Of a stretch of DNA of 64,000 nucleotides, positions 53,936 through 63,749 are shown piece after piece. Positions within the stretch are counted from its first letter, which is position 1, and every line of letters begins with the position of its first letter. Made by a program: the position numbers and the translations under genes. The notes beneath the pieces are model-generated. The model had not been told where the DNA came from, did not search any database, and worked only from the letters and a program-made list of their open reading frames with translations. This DNA is from Mesorhizobium sp. M1B.F.Ca.ET.045.04.1.1 (GTDB lineage: Bacteria; Pseudomonadota; Alphaproteobacteria; Rhizobiales; Rhizobiaceae): assembly GCF_003952465.1 (NCBI RefSeq), contig NZ_CP034448.1, positions 1,984,001-2,048,000 on the forward strand, given 5' to 3'.

Positions 53936-54037
53936 AAAGCGCGTCGCGCAGAAATGGATTCGGGCGACGCGCTTTAGTCTTTGTATTGATGCACGTCGTT
54001 CTCCCAAAACCGCTGCGCGCTTTTGGGCGACATGCAT
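53936..54037. repeat. Direct repeat copy A (two hairpins)
   Basis: AAAGCGCGTCG...CGACGCGCTTT is followed by ATGCACGTCG...CGACATGCAT with CCAAAACCGCTGCGCGCTTTTGG between. Nearly the same sequence recurs at 54657-54743 in the same orientation. The 222-base gap around it holds no other gene. Confidence 0.8.
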
Positions 54038-54056
54038 CAGGTCCGCCGGTCAAAAA

Positions 54057-54266
54057 TCAGCGGTGATGCCACCAATATTCCCAGTATTCGCGCGGCATCT
54101 CGCGCTCCTCGAGGCCGATGTCGCGTCTCAGATAGTCGTCCCGCGGGGGCATCCCGCGGCGCCGGTTTCGCAAGGGCGAAAGCAGCGCCGACACGGCCCG
54201 CCGGATGACGCCGCGCCGTGGCGCGAAGATATCCGCCGGGGCGGATACTCCCTCGCTGTCCGGCAC
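54057..54266 (-). CDS. Small DUF1127-like protein (start uncertain)
   Basis: A 69-residue frame from GTG 54266. Its end reads RDDYLRRDIGLEEREMPREYWEYWW, which echoes the DUF1127 motif (LDDRLLRDIGL) preceded by a basic helix (GVIRRAVSALLSPLRNRRRG). DUF1127 proteins are short Arg-rich proteins; some act on RNA and phosphate regulation in Agrobacterium. The frame is open further upstream into the DUF4242 gene, so the start is not fixed. It lies 64 bases after the DUF4242 gene on the same strand. Confidence 0.45.
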   Translation of the reverse strand: MPDSEGVSAPADIFAPRRGVIRRAVSALLSPLRNRRRGMPPRDDYLRRDIGLEEREMPREYWEYWWHHR

Positions 54267-54330
54267 GACATCAGGTCCGCCATCGGCGGGGACGATCTGA
54301 AGCGCATCGTTGCGTCCCTCGGCTGTTCGA

Positions 54331-54603
54331 TCAGCGATAAAAGTAGGGGTCGAGGACCCGCACCTCCGTGATCTTGTCGACGGGAAGCGAATTCTTCTGC
54401 GCCGTGCTGCGGATCGCTTCGGGCGAGGGAGCGTCATAGATGCAGAAGCTCTTGCCCTTGTCGGGGGAGACGAAGGACTGCACCCAGGTCACGCCCTTCT
54501 CGGCGTTGCGGGCGATGACGCCGCCCATGGCGGTCGCGCCGGCATCGTTCATCGGCACGTTGAGGCCGTCGGGAAATGTGCGTTCAACCAGATAGCGAGG
54601 CAT
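54331..54603 (-). CDS. DUF4242 (nickel-binding SCO4226-like) protein
   Basis: A 90-residue protein from ATG 54603 (AAAGGAAAA ribosome site). The DUF4242 pattern is MPRYLVERTFP near the start, GVTWVQSFVSPDKGKSFCIYDAPSPEAIR in the middle and a C-terminal VLDPYFYR. Members are ferredoxin-like dimers, one of which (SCO4226) binds nickel. Its neighbour across the repeat is a LAL regulator, a pairing I associate with this family but cannot verify here. Confidence 0.8.
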   Translation of the reverse strand: MPRYLVERTFPDGLNVPMNDAGATAMGGVIARNAEKGVTWVQSFVSPDKGKSFCIYDAPSPEAIRSTAQKNSLPVDKITEVRVLDPYFYR

Positions 54604-54656
54604 GATTGGTTTTCCTTTGACGATTGAATCACGCTCGATCAGAGCGCGGCTGGACT

Positions 54657-54743
54657 AAAGCGCGTCGGGCGACGCGCTTTAGGTCTTTGTTTTGATGCAT
54701 GTCGTTCTCCCAAAACCGCTGCGCACTTTTGGGCGACATGCAT
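54657..54743. repeat. Direct repeat copy B (two hairpins)
   Basis: AAAGCGCGTCG directly followed by its complement CGACGCGCTTT, then ATGCATGTCG...CGACATGCAT. It matches copy A (53936-54037) except for a shorter first loop and a few substitutions. The two copies bracket the DUF1127-like and DUF4242 genes. Confidence 0.8.
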
Positions 54744-54936
54744 TGAAACCACGCTCGGAAAGGCCGCGCATCGGAACCTTTCCCCATATTGGGCGGGACG
54801 ATTCCCCATGTTAGAAGCGTTAATTGTGGAGAACCGCACCAAAATGTGTGGAAGGTCACATTGTGGCGCGCTCATCCGGACTATCGGAGGCGGCACCCGC
54901 CGCGGTGAAATCCTGACTTTGCGTGAGAGAACGAGA

Positions 54937-57522
54937 ATGCTTCTGGAACGGCAGACGCAGCTGCGGCAACTGGAAGCCCTCCTGGCGGAGGCAATGCAAG
55001 GCCGCGGCCGCGTCGCGGCGTTGTCGGGCGAGGCCGGCGCCGGCAAGACGGCGCTGGTCGAGGCTTTGGTGGATCGTGTGGGACAAAGTGTGACCCTGCT
55101 CCGCAGCGCCTGCGAGGACCTATCGATCCCTGATCCGCTGGGGCCGCTCTATGACCTCGCCCGCGAGGCGCAATGGGAACTGCCGCGCGCGATCGACGAC
55201 CGGCAGGGACAGAGGCTGCCGCTGTTTTCCGATGCGCTCGACGTCTTCGAGGCGAAAGGCCCGAGCCTGCTGATCATCGAGGACCTGCATTGGGCGGATG
55301 ACGCGACGCTCGATTTCGTTCGCTTCCTCGGTCGTCGTATTGCGAACTCGCACATCCTGCTTCTGGTCACGGCGCGCACCGATCGCAGCGAGGGTCAGAT
55401 GCGCGTACGCCGGGCATTGGGCGAGATCCCGGCCGGCAATGTCGTGCGTATCGAGGTGCCGCTGCTCAGCGAAGCCGCCGTGCTGTCGCTGGCCGAGATA
55501 GCCGGCCGCGACGGCGGCGCCATCTACCGGGCCACCGCCGGCAATGCCTTCTTCGTCACGGAGCTGCTCGCCGGCGAAAGCGACAGCGCGCTGCCGGCCA
55601 GCGTGCGCGACGCGGTGCTGGCGCGGGCGGAGCGGCTGTCGCCCGGCGCCCGCTCGATGCTCGACGCGGTATCCGTGTTTCCGCGCCGCGCCGACGGCTG
55701 GGCGCTGCAGGGCCTGTGCGGGATCGCCGCCGCCGGTCAGCTCGCCGAATGCATCAGCCAAGGTCTGCTCGAGGATTTCGGCGACGGCTACGCCTTCAGG
55801 CATGAGATCGCTCGCCGGGCCATCGAGACGGCTCTGACACCGAGCCGACGGCGCGAGTTCAACCAGCGCGCGCTGGCGGCGCTGCGGGAAAACCCGGATG
55901 TGGCCACCGCAAGGCTGGTGCATCATGCGGTTGAGGCGCAGGACCTGGAGGCGGTGCGCCAGCTCGCGCCGCTCGCCGCGCGCGAGGCTTCCCGCGTCGG
56001 CGCGCATCGCGATGCCGCCGGCCACTACGAGGTCGCCCTGCGATATTGCGACGGCCTGCCGATGGAAAGCCAGGCGGCACTGCATGAAGGCCATGCCTTC
56101 GAATGCCACCTCATCGGCCGCGTCGACGCGGCCATGGAGGCGCAAGGCGAGGCGCGCCGGCTGCGGCAGGCGCTGGGAGACAGGCTGAAGGAAGGCGACA
56201 GCCTCAGATGCCTGTCGCGCTTCGCCTACCTGCTCGGCGACCGCGCGGCGGCGGACCGGTTCGGGGCGCAGGCCGTCGAGCTTCTGGAGACGGCGCCCGA
56301 CAGTCCCGAGCTTGCCATGGCTTACTCGAACCTCTCCCAGCTGGCGATGCTGGCCGAAAGGCTCGACGAGACGATTTCGCTTGGAGCCAAGGCGGTCGAG
56401 TTGGCCGAGCGGCTGAACCGGCCGGACATTCTCTGTCACGCGCTCAACAATGTCGGCGCCGCCGGGCAATGGCTGGATTTCGCCAAAGGGCGACGCGATC
56501 TCGCCCGCAGCCTTGGATTAGCCCTCGCGGGGAATTTCCAGGAGCATGCGGCGCGCGCCTTCACCAATTGCGCCTGCGTCGAGATGAACAGGCTCAACCT
56601 CAACGAGGCGGAAGCCCTTCTGGACCGCGGCGTCGCCTATTGCGTCGAGAACGATCTCGCGACCTGGTGCGATTACATGCGCGGCGTGCAGGCGCAATTG
56701 CTGCTGCGGCGCGGCCTGTGGAACGACGCGGCCGCGGTGGCGCATGACGTCATCGACGACGAGGCAACCACCGCGCTTGTCCGCTATCCCTCGCTGGTGG
56801 CGCTGGCGAAACTGCGCATCCGGCGCGGCGATCCGTCGGCCGAGCCGGTGCTGGACGAGATGAGGCGGTTCCTGGACAAGGGGATGGAGCTGCAACGGCT
56901 GGTGCCTTATGCGGCGGTGATGGCCGAGCTCGCATGGCTTGGACAGGGCGACAGAGCCGAGGCGCTGCGCCTTATCGGTCTTGCCGAAGACCTGTCGCCG
57001 ACGCGGGCGGTGTTCGGCGAGCTGGCGACCTGGCGGCAGCTGCTGTCGCCTGAGAGCGATCCCGGCGACACCCGCGGCATGACTGAGCCGCATCGCCTTC
57101 TGCTTGCCGGCGATTGGCGCGGCGCCGCGGCATTCTGGGCCGGGATGGATGCCCCCTTCGAGCGCGCGCTCGCCTTGCTGCAAGGCGACGAGGCGGCGCT
57201 GCGCGAGGCGCTCGGTATTTTCGAAGGGCTTGGCGCAAGGCCGGTGGCGCAGCGTGTGCGCGGCATGATGCGGCAGAGCGGCGTCATTCATATCGCGCGG
57301 GGACCAAGGCAGGCGACGCGCGCCAATGGCGCCGGCCTCACCCAGCGCCAGATGGAAGTGCTGCAGCTGATCGAGCGCGGCTTCTCCAACAAGAAGATCG
57401 CCGCGCAGCTGACCATCTCGCCGAAGACGGTCGATCACCATGTTTCGGCGGTGCTGGAGAAACTGGAAGCCGTCTCGCGCGGCGAGGCGACGGCCGCCGC
57501 GCGGGCGTCAGGGTTGTTGTGA
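54937..57522 (+). CDS. LAL-type LuxR regulator with AAA ATPase domain
   Basis: An 861-residue protein from ATG 54937 (MLLERQTQLRQLEALL); the frame is open from 54808. An N-terminal AAA/STAND ATPase carries Walker A GEAGAGKTALV (about 30-40) and Walker B LLIIEDLHWADD. A long helical, TPR-like middle follows (about 330-760), then a C-terminal LuxR HTH: LTQRQMEVLQLIERGFSNKKIAAQLTISPKTVDHHVSAVLEKL. Large ATP-binding LuxR regulators act like MalT, needing ATP and an inducer. It faces away from DUF4242 and may control it. The inducer is unknown. Confidence 0.9.
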   Translation: MLLERQTQLRQLEALLAEAMQGRGRVAALSGEAGAGKTALVEALVDRVGQSVTLLRSACEDLSIPDPLGPLYDLAREAQWELPRAIDDRQGQRLPLFSDALDVFEAKGPSLLIIEDLHWADDATLDFVRFLGRRIANSHILLLVTARTDRSEGQMRVRRALGEIPAGNVVRIEVPLLSEAAVLSLAEIAGRDGGAIYRATAGNAFFVTELLAGESDSALPASVRDAVLARAERLSPGARSMLDAVSVFPRRADGWALQGLCGIAAAGQLAECISQGLLEDFGDGYAFRHEIARRAIETALTPSRRREFNQRALAALRENPDVATARLVHHAVEAQDLEAVRQLAPLAAREASRVGAHRDAAGHYEVALRYCDGLPMESQAALHEGHAFECHLIGRVDAAMEAQGEARRLRQALGDRLKEGDSLRCLSRFAYLLGDRAAADRFGAQAVELLETAPDSPELAMAYSNLSQLAMLAERLDETISLGAKAVELAERLNRPDILCHALNNVGAAGQWLDFAKGRRDLARSLGLALAGNFQEHAARAFTNCACVEMNRLNLNEAEALLDRGVAYCVENDLATWCDYMRGVQAQLLLRRGLWNDAAAVAHDVIDDEATTALVRYPSLVALAKLRIRRGDPSAEPVLDEMRRFLDKGMELQRLVPYAAVMAELAWLGQGDRAEALRLIGLAEDLSPTRAVFGELATWRQLLSPESDPGDTRGMTEPHRLLLAGDWRGAAAFWAGMDAPFERALALLQGDEAALREALGIFEGLGARPVAQRVRGMMRQSGVIHIARGPRQATRANGAGLTQRQMEVLQLIERGFSNKKIAAQLTISPKTVDHHVSAVLEKLEAVSRGEATAAARASGLL

Positions 57523-57557
57523 GGTTTCGAGAGAGCGAACTCGAAGGTTGGTGCCAG

Positions 57558-57715
57558 GCACCCCCCTCTGCCCTGCCGGGCATCTTCCCTCAAGGGGGAG
57601 ATCGGACGTTACTTCGGTTTTTGCCAATCGCTGACGTTGATGATTGGGCGCCGTCGGCGAAACCGCTAATCTCCCCCCTTGAGGGGGAGATGGCCGGCAG
57701 GCCAGAGGGGGGTGC
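57558..57715. repeat. RIME-like inverted repeat between the LAL gene and secA
   Basis: Arms GCACCCCCCTCTG (57558-57570) and CAGAGGGGGGTGC (57703-57715) continue inward with GGGCATCT../..AGATGGCC and CCTCAAGGGGGAGA../..TCCCCCTTGAGGG, giving arms of about 50 bases round a 70-base centre. The 214-base gap between the convergent LAL and secA genes is almost entirely this element. Confidence 0.8.
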
Positions 57716-57736
57716 TGTCCCGCCGACCTATCAAAA

Positions 57737-60469
57737 TCAAGCAAATGCGCCGTGGCAGTGCTTGTACTTTTTGCCCGAACCGCAGGGACAGGCCTCGTTG
57801 CGGCCGACCTTGCCCCAGGTCGCCGGGTTCTTCGGATCGCGATTTTCCGGCGCAACGATGGCGTTGGATTCCTGGCGGACCAGAAGTGCGGTCTCGCCGC
57901 CCTGGAAATCGTCCTCGCCGGTGGTGCCGTCGAGATGGCTGCCGAACATGTCGGGCGCTTCCGGCGGCGGCGCTTCCGCCGCCTGGCGGACCAGCTCGAC
58001 GCGCATCAGCTGCGCGGTGACGGCCTGGCGCAGATTGCCGAGCATGCCCTGGAACAGCTCGAACGCCTCGCCCTTGTACTCCTGCAGCGGGTCGCGCTGG
58101 GCATAGCCGCGGAAGCCGACGACCGAGCGCAAGTGGTCGAGGTTGACGATGTGCTCGCGCCACAAATGGTCAAGCGTCTGCAGCACCACCGAGCGCTCGA
58201 CATAGCTCATCACATCGGGGCCGAAGCGCTCGGCGCGCTCCTTGGCGGCGGCATCCGCAGCGGCCGAAATGCGCTCGCGGATGTCGTCCTCGGCGATGCC
58301 TTCTTCCTTGACCCACTCCTCGACCGGCAGGTCGAGGTTGAGGTACTGCGCCACTTCTTCCTTGAGGCCGGCGACGTTCCACTGCTCGGCATAGGCGTTT
58401 TCGGGAATGTTCTTGGCGACGATTTCCTCAATGACGCCCTCGCGCATCTCGGTGACCGTCTCGGACAGTCCTTCGCCGTCCATCAGCTCGATGCGCTGCT
58501 CGAACACCACCTTGCGCTGGTCGTTCGAGACGTCGTCATATTTCAGAAGGTTCTTGCGGATGTCGAAGTTGCGCGCCTCGACCTTCTTCTGCGCCTTCTC
58601 AAGCGCCTTGTTGATCCAGGGATGGATGATCGCCTCGTCTTCCTTGAGGCCGAGCTTCTGCAGCATGCCGTCCATGCGCTCGGAGCCGAAGATGCGCATC
58701 AGGTCGTCCTGCAGCGACAGGAAGAATTTCGAGCGGCCGGGGTCACCCTGGCGGCCGGAACGACCGCGGAGCTGGTTGTCGATGCGGCGCGATTCATGGC
58801 GCTCGGTGGCCAAAACGTAGAGGCCGCCGGCGGCCAGCGCCTTTTCCTTCAGTTGCGCGATGTCGTCGCGGATCTGCTTTTCGCGGGCCTCGCGCTCCGG
58901 TCCGGGCGGAACCTCCGCAAGCTCCTCGGCGATGCGCATGTCGGCATTGCCGCCGAGCTGAATGTCGGTGCCGCGGCCAGCCATGTTGGTGGCGATGGTG
59001 ATGGCACCGGGCTTGCCGGCCTGGGCGACGATGGACGCCTCGCGCTCGTGGTGGCGGGCGTTGAGGACCTCGAAGTTCTTGAAGCCATCCTTGCGCAGAC
59101 GCTCGGCCAACTGCTCGGATTTCTCGATCGAGGTGGTGCCGACCAGGATCGGCTGGCCCTTGTCGCGCGCTTCCTTGATTTCCTTGACGATCGCCTTGTA
59201 TTTTTCATCGACCGTCCGATAGACCTCGTCGTCCTCATCCTTGCGCACGACCGGCAGGTTGGTCGGGATCTCGGTGACTTCGAGATTGTAGATGTTGGCA
59301 AATTCCTCGGCCTCGGTCAGCGCCGTGCCGGTCATACCCGCGAGCTTCTTGTAGAGGCGGAAATAGTTCTGGAAGGTGACGGAGGCGAGCGTCTGGTTCT
59401 CCGGCTGGATCTGCACGTGCTCCTTGGCCTCGAGCGCCTGGTGCAGGCCTTCCGAATAGCGACGGCCGGGCATCATGCGGCCGGTGAACTCGTCGATGAT
59501 GACGATCTCGCCGTTGCGCACGATGTAATCCCTGTCCTTCTGGAACAGGAGGTGCGCCTTGAGCGCGTTGTTGACGTGGTGGACGATGGCGACGTTCTCG
59601 ACGTCGTAGAGCGACTCGCCCTTCAAAAGGCCGGCGTCGCGCAGCATGTTTTCCAGCTTCTCGGTGCCGTCCTCGGTGAAGATCGTGGTCTTCTGCTTCT
59701 CGTCGACCTCGTAGTCGGCCGGGCCGAGTTTCAGCATGTAGGTGTCGATGGTGTTGTACATTTCCGAGCGGTCCTCGAGCGGACCGGAAATGATCAGCGG
59801 CGTGCGCGCCTCGTCGACCAGGATGGAATCGACCTCGTCGACGATGGCGTAGGCATGGCCGCGCTGCACCATCTGCGAGCGCTCGTATTTCATGTTGTCG
59901 CGCAGATAGTCGAAGCCGAGCTCGTTGTTGGTTGCGTAGGTGACGTCGCAGGCGTAGGCCTCGCGGCGCTCGTCGTCGGAGAGGCCGTGGACGATGATGC
60001 CGACGGTCAGGCCGAGGAATTTGTAGACGCGGCCCATCCATTCGGCGTCGCGCTTGGCGAGATAGTCGTTGACGGTCACGACATGAACGCCCTTGGCGGC
60101 GAGCGCATTGAGATAGACCGGCAAGGTGGCGACCAGCGTCTTGCCCTCGCCGGTGCGCATCTCGGCGATGCCGCCATTGTGCAGCACCATGCCGCCGATC
60201 AATTGCACGTCAAAAGGACGCATGCCCAAAACGCGGCGGGCCGCCTCGCGCACGGTGGCGAAGGCCGGTATCAAAAGATCGTCGAGCGAGGCGCCGTTGG
60301 CGAGATCCTGGCGGAATTTTTCGGTGCGGCCGGCCAGCTCGGCATCCGAGAACGCCCGCATCTCGTTTTCCATGGCGTTGATGGCCTCGACACGGGGCCG
60401 GGTCGACTTGACGCGGCGATCGTTGGAGGAGCCGAAAACCTTACGGGCGAGACCGCCGAGACTGACCAT
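57737..60469 (-). CDS. secA: Preprotein translocase ATPase SecA
   Basis: A 910-residue motor of standard length. The Walker A loop is [14 protein letters not shown] (about 103-116), [19 protein letters not shown] is the DEAD motif, and later motifs include [29 protein letters not shown] and [13 protein letters not shown]. The C-terminal zinc site is [12 protein letters not shown], which binds SecB or membrane lipids. It powers Sec export of unfolded proteins. It is divergent from the parvulin gene, itself an export-linked foldase. Confidence 0.97.
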   Translation of the reverse strand: MVSLGGLARKVFGSSNDRRVKSTRPRVEAINAMENEMRAFSDAELAGRTEKFRQDLANGASLDDLLIPAFATVREAARRVLGMRPFDVQLIGGMVLHNGGIAEMRTGEGKTLVATLPVYLNALAAKGVHVVTVNDYLAKRDAEWMGRVYKFLGLTVGIIVHGLSDDERREAYACDVTYATNNELGFDYLRDNMKYERSQMVQRGHAYAIVDEVDSILVDEARTPLIISGPLEDRSEMYNTIDTYMLKLGPADYEVDEKQKTTIFTEDGTEKLENMLRDAGLLKGESLYDVENVAIVHHVNNALKAHLLFQKDRDYIVRNGEIVIIDEFTGRMMPGRRYSEGLHQALEAKEHVQIQPENQTLASVTFQNYFRLYKKLAGMTGTALTEAEEFANIYNLEVTEIPTNLPVVRKDEDDEVYRTVDEKYKAIVKEIKEARDKGQPILVGTTSIEKSEQLAERLRKDGFKNFEVLNARHHEREASIVAQAGKPGAITIATNMAGRGTDIQLGGNADMRIAEELAEVPPGPEREAREKQIRDDIAQLKEKALAAGGLYVLATERHESRRIDNQLRGRSGRQGDPGRSKFFLSLQDDLMRIFGSERMDGMLQKLGLKEDEAIIHPWINKALEKAQKKVEARNFDIRKNLLKYDDVSNDQRKVVFEQRIELMDGEGLSETVTEMREGVIEEIVAKNIPENAYAEQWNVAGLKEEVAQYLNLDLPVEEWVKEEGIAEDDIRERISAAADAAAKERAERFGPDVMSYVERSVVLQTLDHLWREHIVNLDHLRSVVGFRGYAQRDPLQEYKGEAFELFQGMLGNLRQAVTAQLMRVELVRQAAEAPPPEAPDMFGSHLDGTTGEDDFQGGETALLVRQESNAIVAPENRDPKNPATWGKVGRNEACPCGSGKKYKHCHGAFA

Positions 60470-60733
60470 CCAATGGCCCTTTCGATAGCAATTTTAGCCG
60501 TTTGCGACGGGCGCCTGGCGGGCCCATCAAATCCGCGTGAATGCGGACAAACGCAAATAGCGCCCGGAAAACGGTTCTGGACGCCAAGTCGTTGGACAGA
60601 TAAGAGGGGGCTCAACTGATGTCAACGCCGCGTTAGCCCCATGGGCAGCGCCAAATTCCGCCACAATCCGACTGATCTGGAACCTTTCCGCTCAAGCGAT
60701 CCTTATTGGCAATCCCCATTGGAGTTTATCTTG

Positions 60734-61651
60734 ATGTCCCTGTCGTTCCGCCGCGCGTCGCTCGCCAGCCTTGGCCTGGCCTTCGGGCTCTCGGCTCTTT
60801 CGCTGTCGGCGCTGATGGCGCAGGAAACCAAGCCCGCCCAGCCGGACGCCACGGCTCCCGCCGCCGCGCCGGTCGACCCGAACGCCGTGGTCGCCACCAT
60901 CAACGGCGAGAAGCTGACCGAGGCGGACCTTGCGCTCGCCGAAGGCGAACTGTCACAGCAGTTCGCGCAGCTGCCGCCGGAACAGCGCCGTGCCGCCGCC
61001 CTTTCGGCAGCCATCGAGATCCGCGTCATGGCAAAAAAGGCGGTCGACAGCGGTCTCGACAAGGATGCCGATTTCCAGCGCCGCATGGCGTTTCTGCAGC
61101 AGCGCGCCCTGCATGGAGAAGTGGTCGAGAAGGAAGTCGTCAACAAGGTGACGGATGCCGATGTCCGCGCCCGCTACGACCAGGAAATCGCCAACACGCC
61201 GCCGGTCAACGAGATCCATGCCCGTCACATCCTCGTGAAGACGAAGGAAGAGGCCGAGGCGATCATCAAGCAGCTCGACGGCGGCGCCGATTTCCAGAAG
61301 CTCGCCAACGAGCACACCAGCGACCCGAGCGGCAAGTCGAGCGGCGGCGACCTCGGCTGGTTCGGTCCCGGACAGATGGTGCCGGAGTTCGACAAGGCGG
61401 CGTTCGCGCTCGACGTCGGCAAATACTCGAAGGAGCCGGTCCAGTCGCAGTTCGGCTGGCATGTCATCAAGGTCGAGGACAAGCGGGCCAAGCAGCCGCC
61501 GGCTTTCGACGACGTCAAGGATCAGGCCAAGCAGGCGGTCATCCGCGACAAGTATTTCGCCATGGTCAAGGAATTGCGCGGCGCCGCCAAGGTCGAGATC
61601 CCGGACGCGAAGCTGAAGGCGGCGGTCGACACACTGGAGAGCGGCAAGTAA
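60734..61651 (+). CDS. Periplasmic peptidyl-prolyl isomerase, parvulin type
   Basis: A 305-residue protein from ATG 60734 (GGAG ten bases upstream) with a signal peptide (cleavage near LMA-QETKP). A SurA/PrsA-like N-terminal helical domain is followed by a parvulin domain (about 175-270): INEIHARHILVKTKEEAEAI-type start (here VNEIHARHILVKTKEE), DLGWFGPGQMVPEFDKAAFAL, and FGWHVIKVED. It speeds folding of exported proteins. Divergent from secA, with 264 bases between; no further gene is visible there. Confidence 0.93.
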   Translation: MSLSFRRASLASLGLAFGLSALSLSALMAQETKPAQPDATAPAAAPVDPNAVVATINGEKLTEADLALAEGELSQQFAQLPPEQRRAAALSAAIEIRVMAKKAVDSGLDKDADFQRRMAFLQQRALHGEVVEKEVVNKVTDADVRARYDQEIANTPPVNEIHARHILVKTKEEAEAIIKQLDGGADFQKLANEHTSDPSGKSSGGDLGWFGPGQMVPEFDKAAFALDVGKYSKEPVQSQFGWHVIKVEDKRAKQPPAFDDVKDQAKQAVIRDKYFAMVKELRGAAKVEIPDAKLKAAVDTLESGK

Positions 61652-61673
61652 TCCGGCCAGGCCAAAATGCTGC

Positions 61674-61706
61674 AAAGGGCGCTTTCGGGCGCCCTTTCGT
61701 GTTTTA
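61674..61706 (+). terminator. Intrinsic terminator after the parvulin gene
   Basis: AAAGGGCGC, loop TTTCGG, GCGCCCTTT, then CGTGTTTTAT: a nine-pair perfect stem and a U tract, 22 bases after the stop codon. The tail overlaps the last codon of the convergent TetR gene. Confidence 0.85.
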
Positions 61707-62294
61707 TACGGCTATACCGCGCACCACATAGCGCACCGCGGTCCGGATCTTCGCCTCGTCTTCGTCGAGGCGGTTGGTCAAAAGATGCCTCCAGGCGAAC
61801 GATGCGACGAGGTCCGCCACCAGTTCGGCATCGACGTCGGCCGCCACCTCGCCGCGCGCCTTGGCGCGCTCGATCATCCGGCCGGTATGGGCGCGGCGCC
61901 CCCTTGCGTAGTCGGCAAGCGCCGCCGCGGCGGCCTTGTCGGATTGCGCTTCGGCGATCAGCGACCGGAAGACATTGCCGGACGAGGTGTCGCGCCAATG
62001 CGCGAACAGATTCACGAGGAAACCGGCAAGATCCTCCTCGAGCTTGCCCGTATCGGGCGTCTCGACGCGTTTTTGCCGCTGGTAGACCTCGATCAGCAGC
62101 GCCGCCTTGCTCGGCCACCAGCGATAGATGGTCGGTTTCCCGGCCCGCGCCCGTCGCGCGACGGCCTCGATCGAGAAGCCGGAATAGCCGGCCTCCGCCA
62201 AGACCGCTTCGGCGGCCTCGAGGATGGCATCGGCGCTTTCCGGGTTTCGCTTTGCGCCGATCGATTTGCGCCCCGGGGCGGCGAGTTCGCCCAT
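61704..62294 (-). CDS. TetR-family transcriptional regulator
   Basis: A 196-residue protein from ATG 62294 (MGELAAPGRKSIG). The HTH covers about 22-66 (AILEAAEAVLAEAGYSGFSIEAVARRARAGKPTIYRWWPSKAALL), and the C-terminal ligand domain is of the TetR_C_11/AcrR type with FRSLIAEAQSD. Its target is not evident: the gene lies tail to tail with the parvulin gene and head to head with argJ across a repeat. The frame upstream to 62705 is antisense to argJ. Confidence 0.9.
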   Translation of the reverse strand: MGELAAPGRKSIGAKRNPESADAILEAAEAVLAEAGYSGFSIEAVARRARAGKPTIYRWWPSKAALLIEVYQRQKRVETPDTGKLEEDLAGFLVNLFAHWRDTSSGNVFRSLIAEAQSDKAAAAALADYARGRRAHTGRMIERAKARGEVAADVDAELVADLVASFAWRHLLTNRLDEDEAKIRTAVRYVVRGIAV

Positions 62295-62319
62295 TTCGTC
62301 GTCCTTAGATCGTTTTGAC

Positions 62320-62364
62320 GCAATTCCGGACGGAAAACCGTTTTCACACTTTTCCTGGAATTGC
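62320..62364. repeat. Palindromic repeat upstream of argJ and tetR
   Basis: GCAATTCC (62320-62327) and GGAATTGC (62357-62364), with GGACGGAAAACCG and CACTTTTCC inside. It closely matches the second half of the repeat at 38103-38198. It sits in the 247-base divergent gap, which holds both promoters and no gene. Confidence 0.7.
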
Positions 62365-62541
62365 TTTAGCCGGTGAATCTCCGGCCCGATCATATTGGGT
62401 CCGGAGCTGAAACGAAACGGACCGTAGGGGTCGCAGGACCTTTGGCGGCGACCGTGGAGCGCGGCCAGAACGCCTCTTGCGCTGGCGCGCGCTATCGGGC
62501 AAACCGGCCTTCCTTTCGCGTTCTGCCGCTTCGGGGTCCCC

Positions 62542-63749
62542 ATGTCCGCAACGATTTCGCCGCTCGCACCGAAGAAATATCCCAAGATGCCGGTCATCGA
62601 GGGCGTGCGCATCGCCACCGCGGAGGCCGGGATCAAGTACCGGAATCGCACCGACCTGCTCGCCATGGTCTTCGACGCGGGCACGGCCGTCGCCGGAGTC
62701 TTCACCCGCTCGAAATGCCCCTCGGCGCCGGTCGACTATTGCCGGCAGAACCTGCCCGCGGGCAAGGCGCGCGTGCTGGTGGTCAATTCCGGCAATGCCA
62801 ACGCCTTCACCGGCAAGAAAGGCGTGGCTTCGACCGCGCTGACCGGTGAGGCGGCGGCGAAAGCCGCCGGATGCTCCGAGAGCGAGGTGTTCCTGGCCTC
62901 GACCGGCGTCATCGGCGAGCCGCTTGACACCAACAAATTCAGCCACCTCCTTGCCGGCCTGGTGAAGGACGGACGGCAAGCCCGGACACCTATGCGAAGG
63001 TGGCAACGCAGACGGTGAAGCTCGGCGACGCCGACGTCACCATCAACGGTATCGCCAAGGGCGCCGGCATGATCGCGCCCGACATGGCGACGATGCTTTC
63101 CTTCATCGCCACCGACGCGCCGATCACGGCCCCCGTGCTGCAGGACCTGTTGTCGCGCGGCACGGCCAAGACCTTCAACGCCGTCACCGTCGACAGCGAC
63201 ACCTCGACCAGCGACACGTTGCTCATCTTCGCCACCGGCAAGGCCGCCGCGCGCGGCGCTCCGGCGATCAGCGATCCGAAGGATGCGCGGCTCGGCGCCT
63301 TCCGCCGCGCGCTCGGCAAGGTGCTGAAATCGCTGGCGCTGCAAGTGGTGCGCGACGGCGAGGGCGCGCGCAAGCAGGTCGAGGTCACCGTCACCGGCGC
63401 CAAGTCCGCCCGCTCGGCCAAACGCATCGCGCTTTCGATCGCCAACTCGCCGCTGGTCAAGACCGCGGTCGCCGGCGAGGACGCCAATTGGGGCCGCGTC
63501 GTGATGGCTGTCGGCAAGGCCGGCGAGCCGGCTGACCGCGACCGGCTGTCGATCTGGTTCGGCGACAACCGCCTGGCGCATGAGGGCGAGCGCGATCCGG
63601 CCTACTCCGAGGAAGCGACCTCCGCGTACATGAAGCGCGACGACATCCGCATCCGCGCCGACATCGGCATCGGGCGCGGCAAGGCGACGGTGTGGACCTG
63701 CGACCTCACCAAGGAATATGTCGCCATCAATGGCGACTACCGGAGCTGA
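62542..63749 (+). pseudogene. argJ: Glutamate N-acetyltransferase / amino-acid acetyltransferase ArgJ, frameshifted with internal loss
   Basis: The first part (62542, [21 protein letters not shown]) reads correctly to LLAGLVKDG, then runs out of frame to a TGA at 63016. The rest continues in another frame ([22 protein letters not shown] onward) to the normal end INGDYRS. The autocleavage region [12 protein letters not shown] is intact. A base is missing near 62970-62976, and about a dozen residues that normally hold the AIMTTD motif between PD and TYAK are gone. ArgJ recycles the acetyl group in arginine synthesis. A GTG at 63000 could still express the C-terminal half, but not an active enzyme. 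Confidence 0.85.

Noticed and set aside
57752..60619. 955-codon open frame on the plus strand
   Set aside because: It is exactly antisense to secA, and its product is a low-complexity shadow caused by GC-rich third positions.
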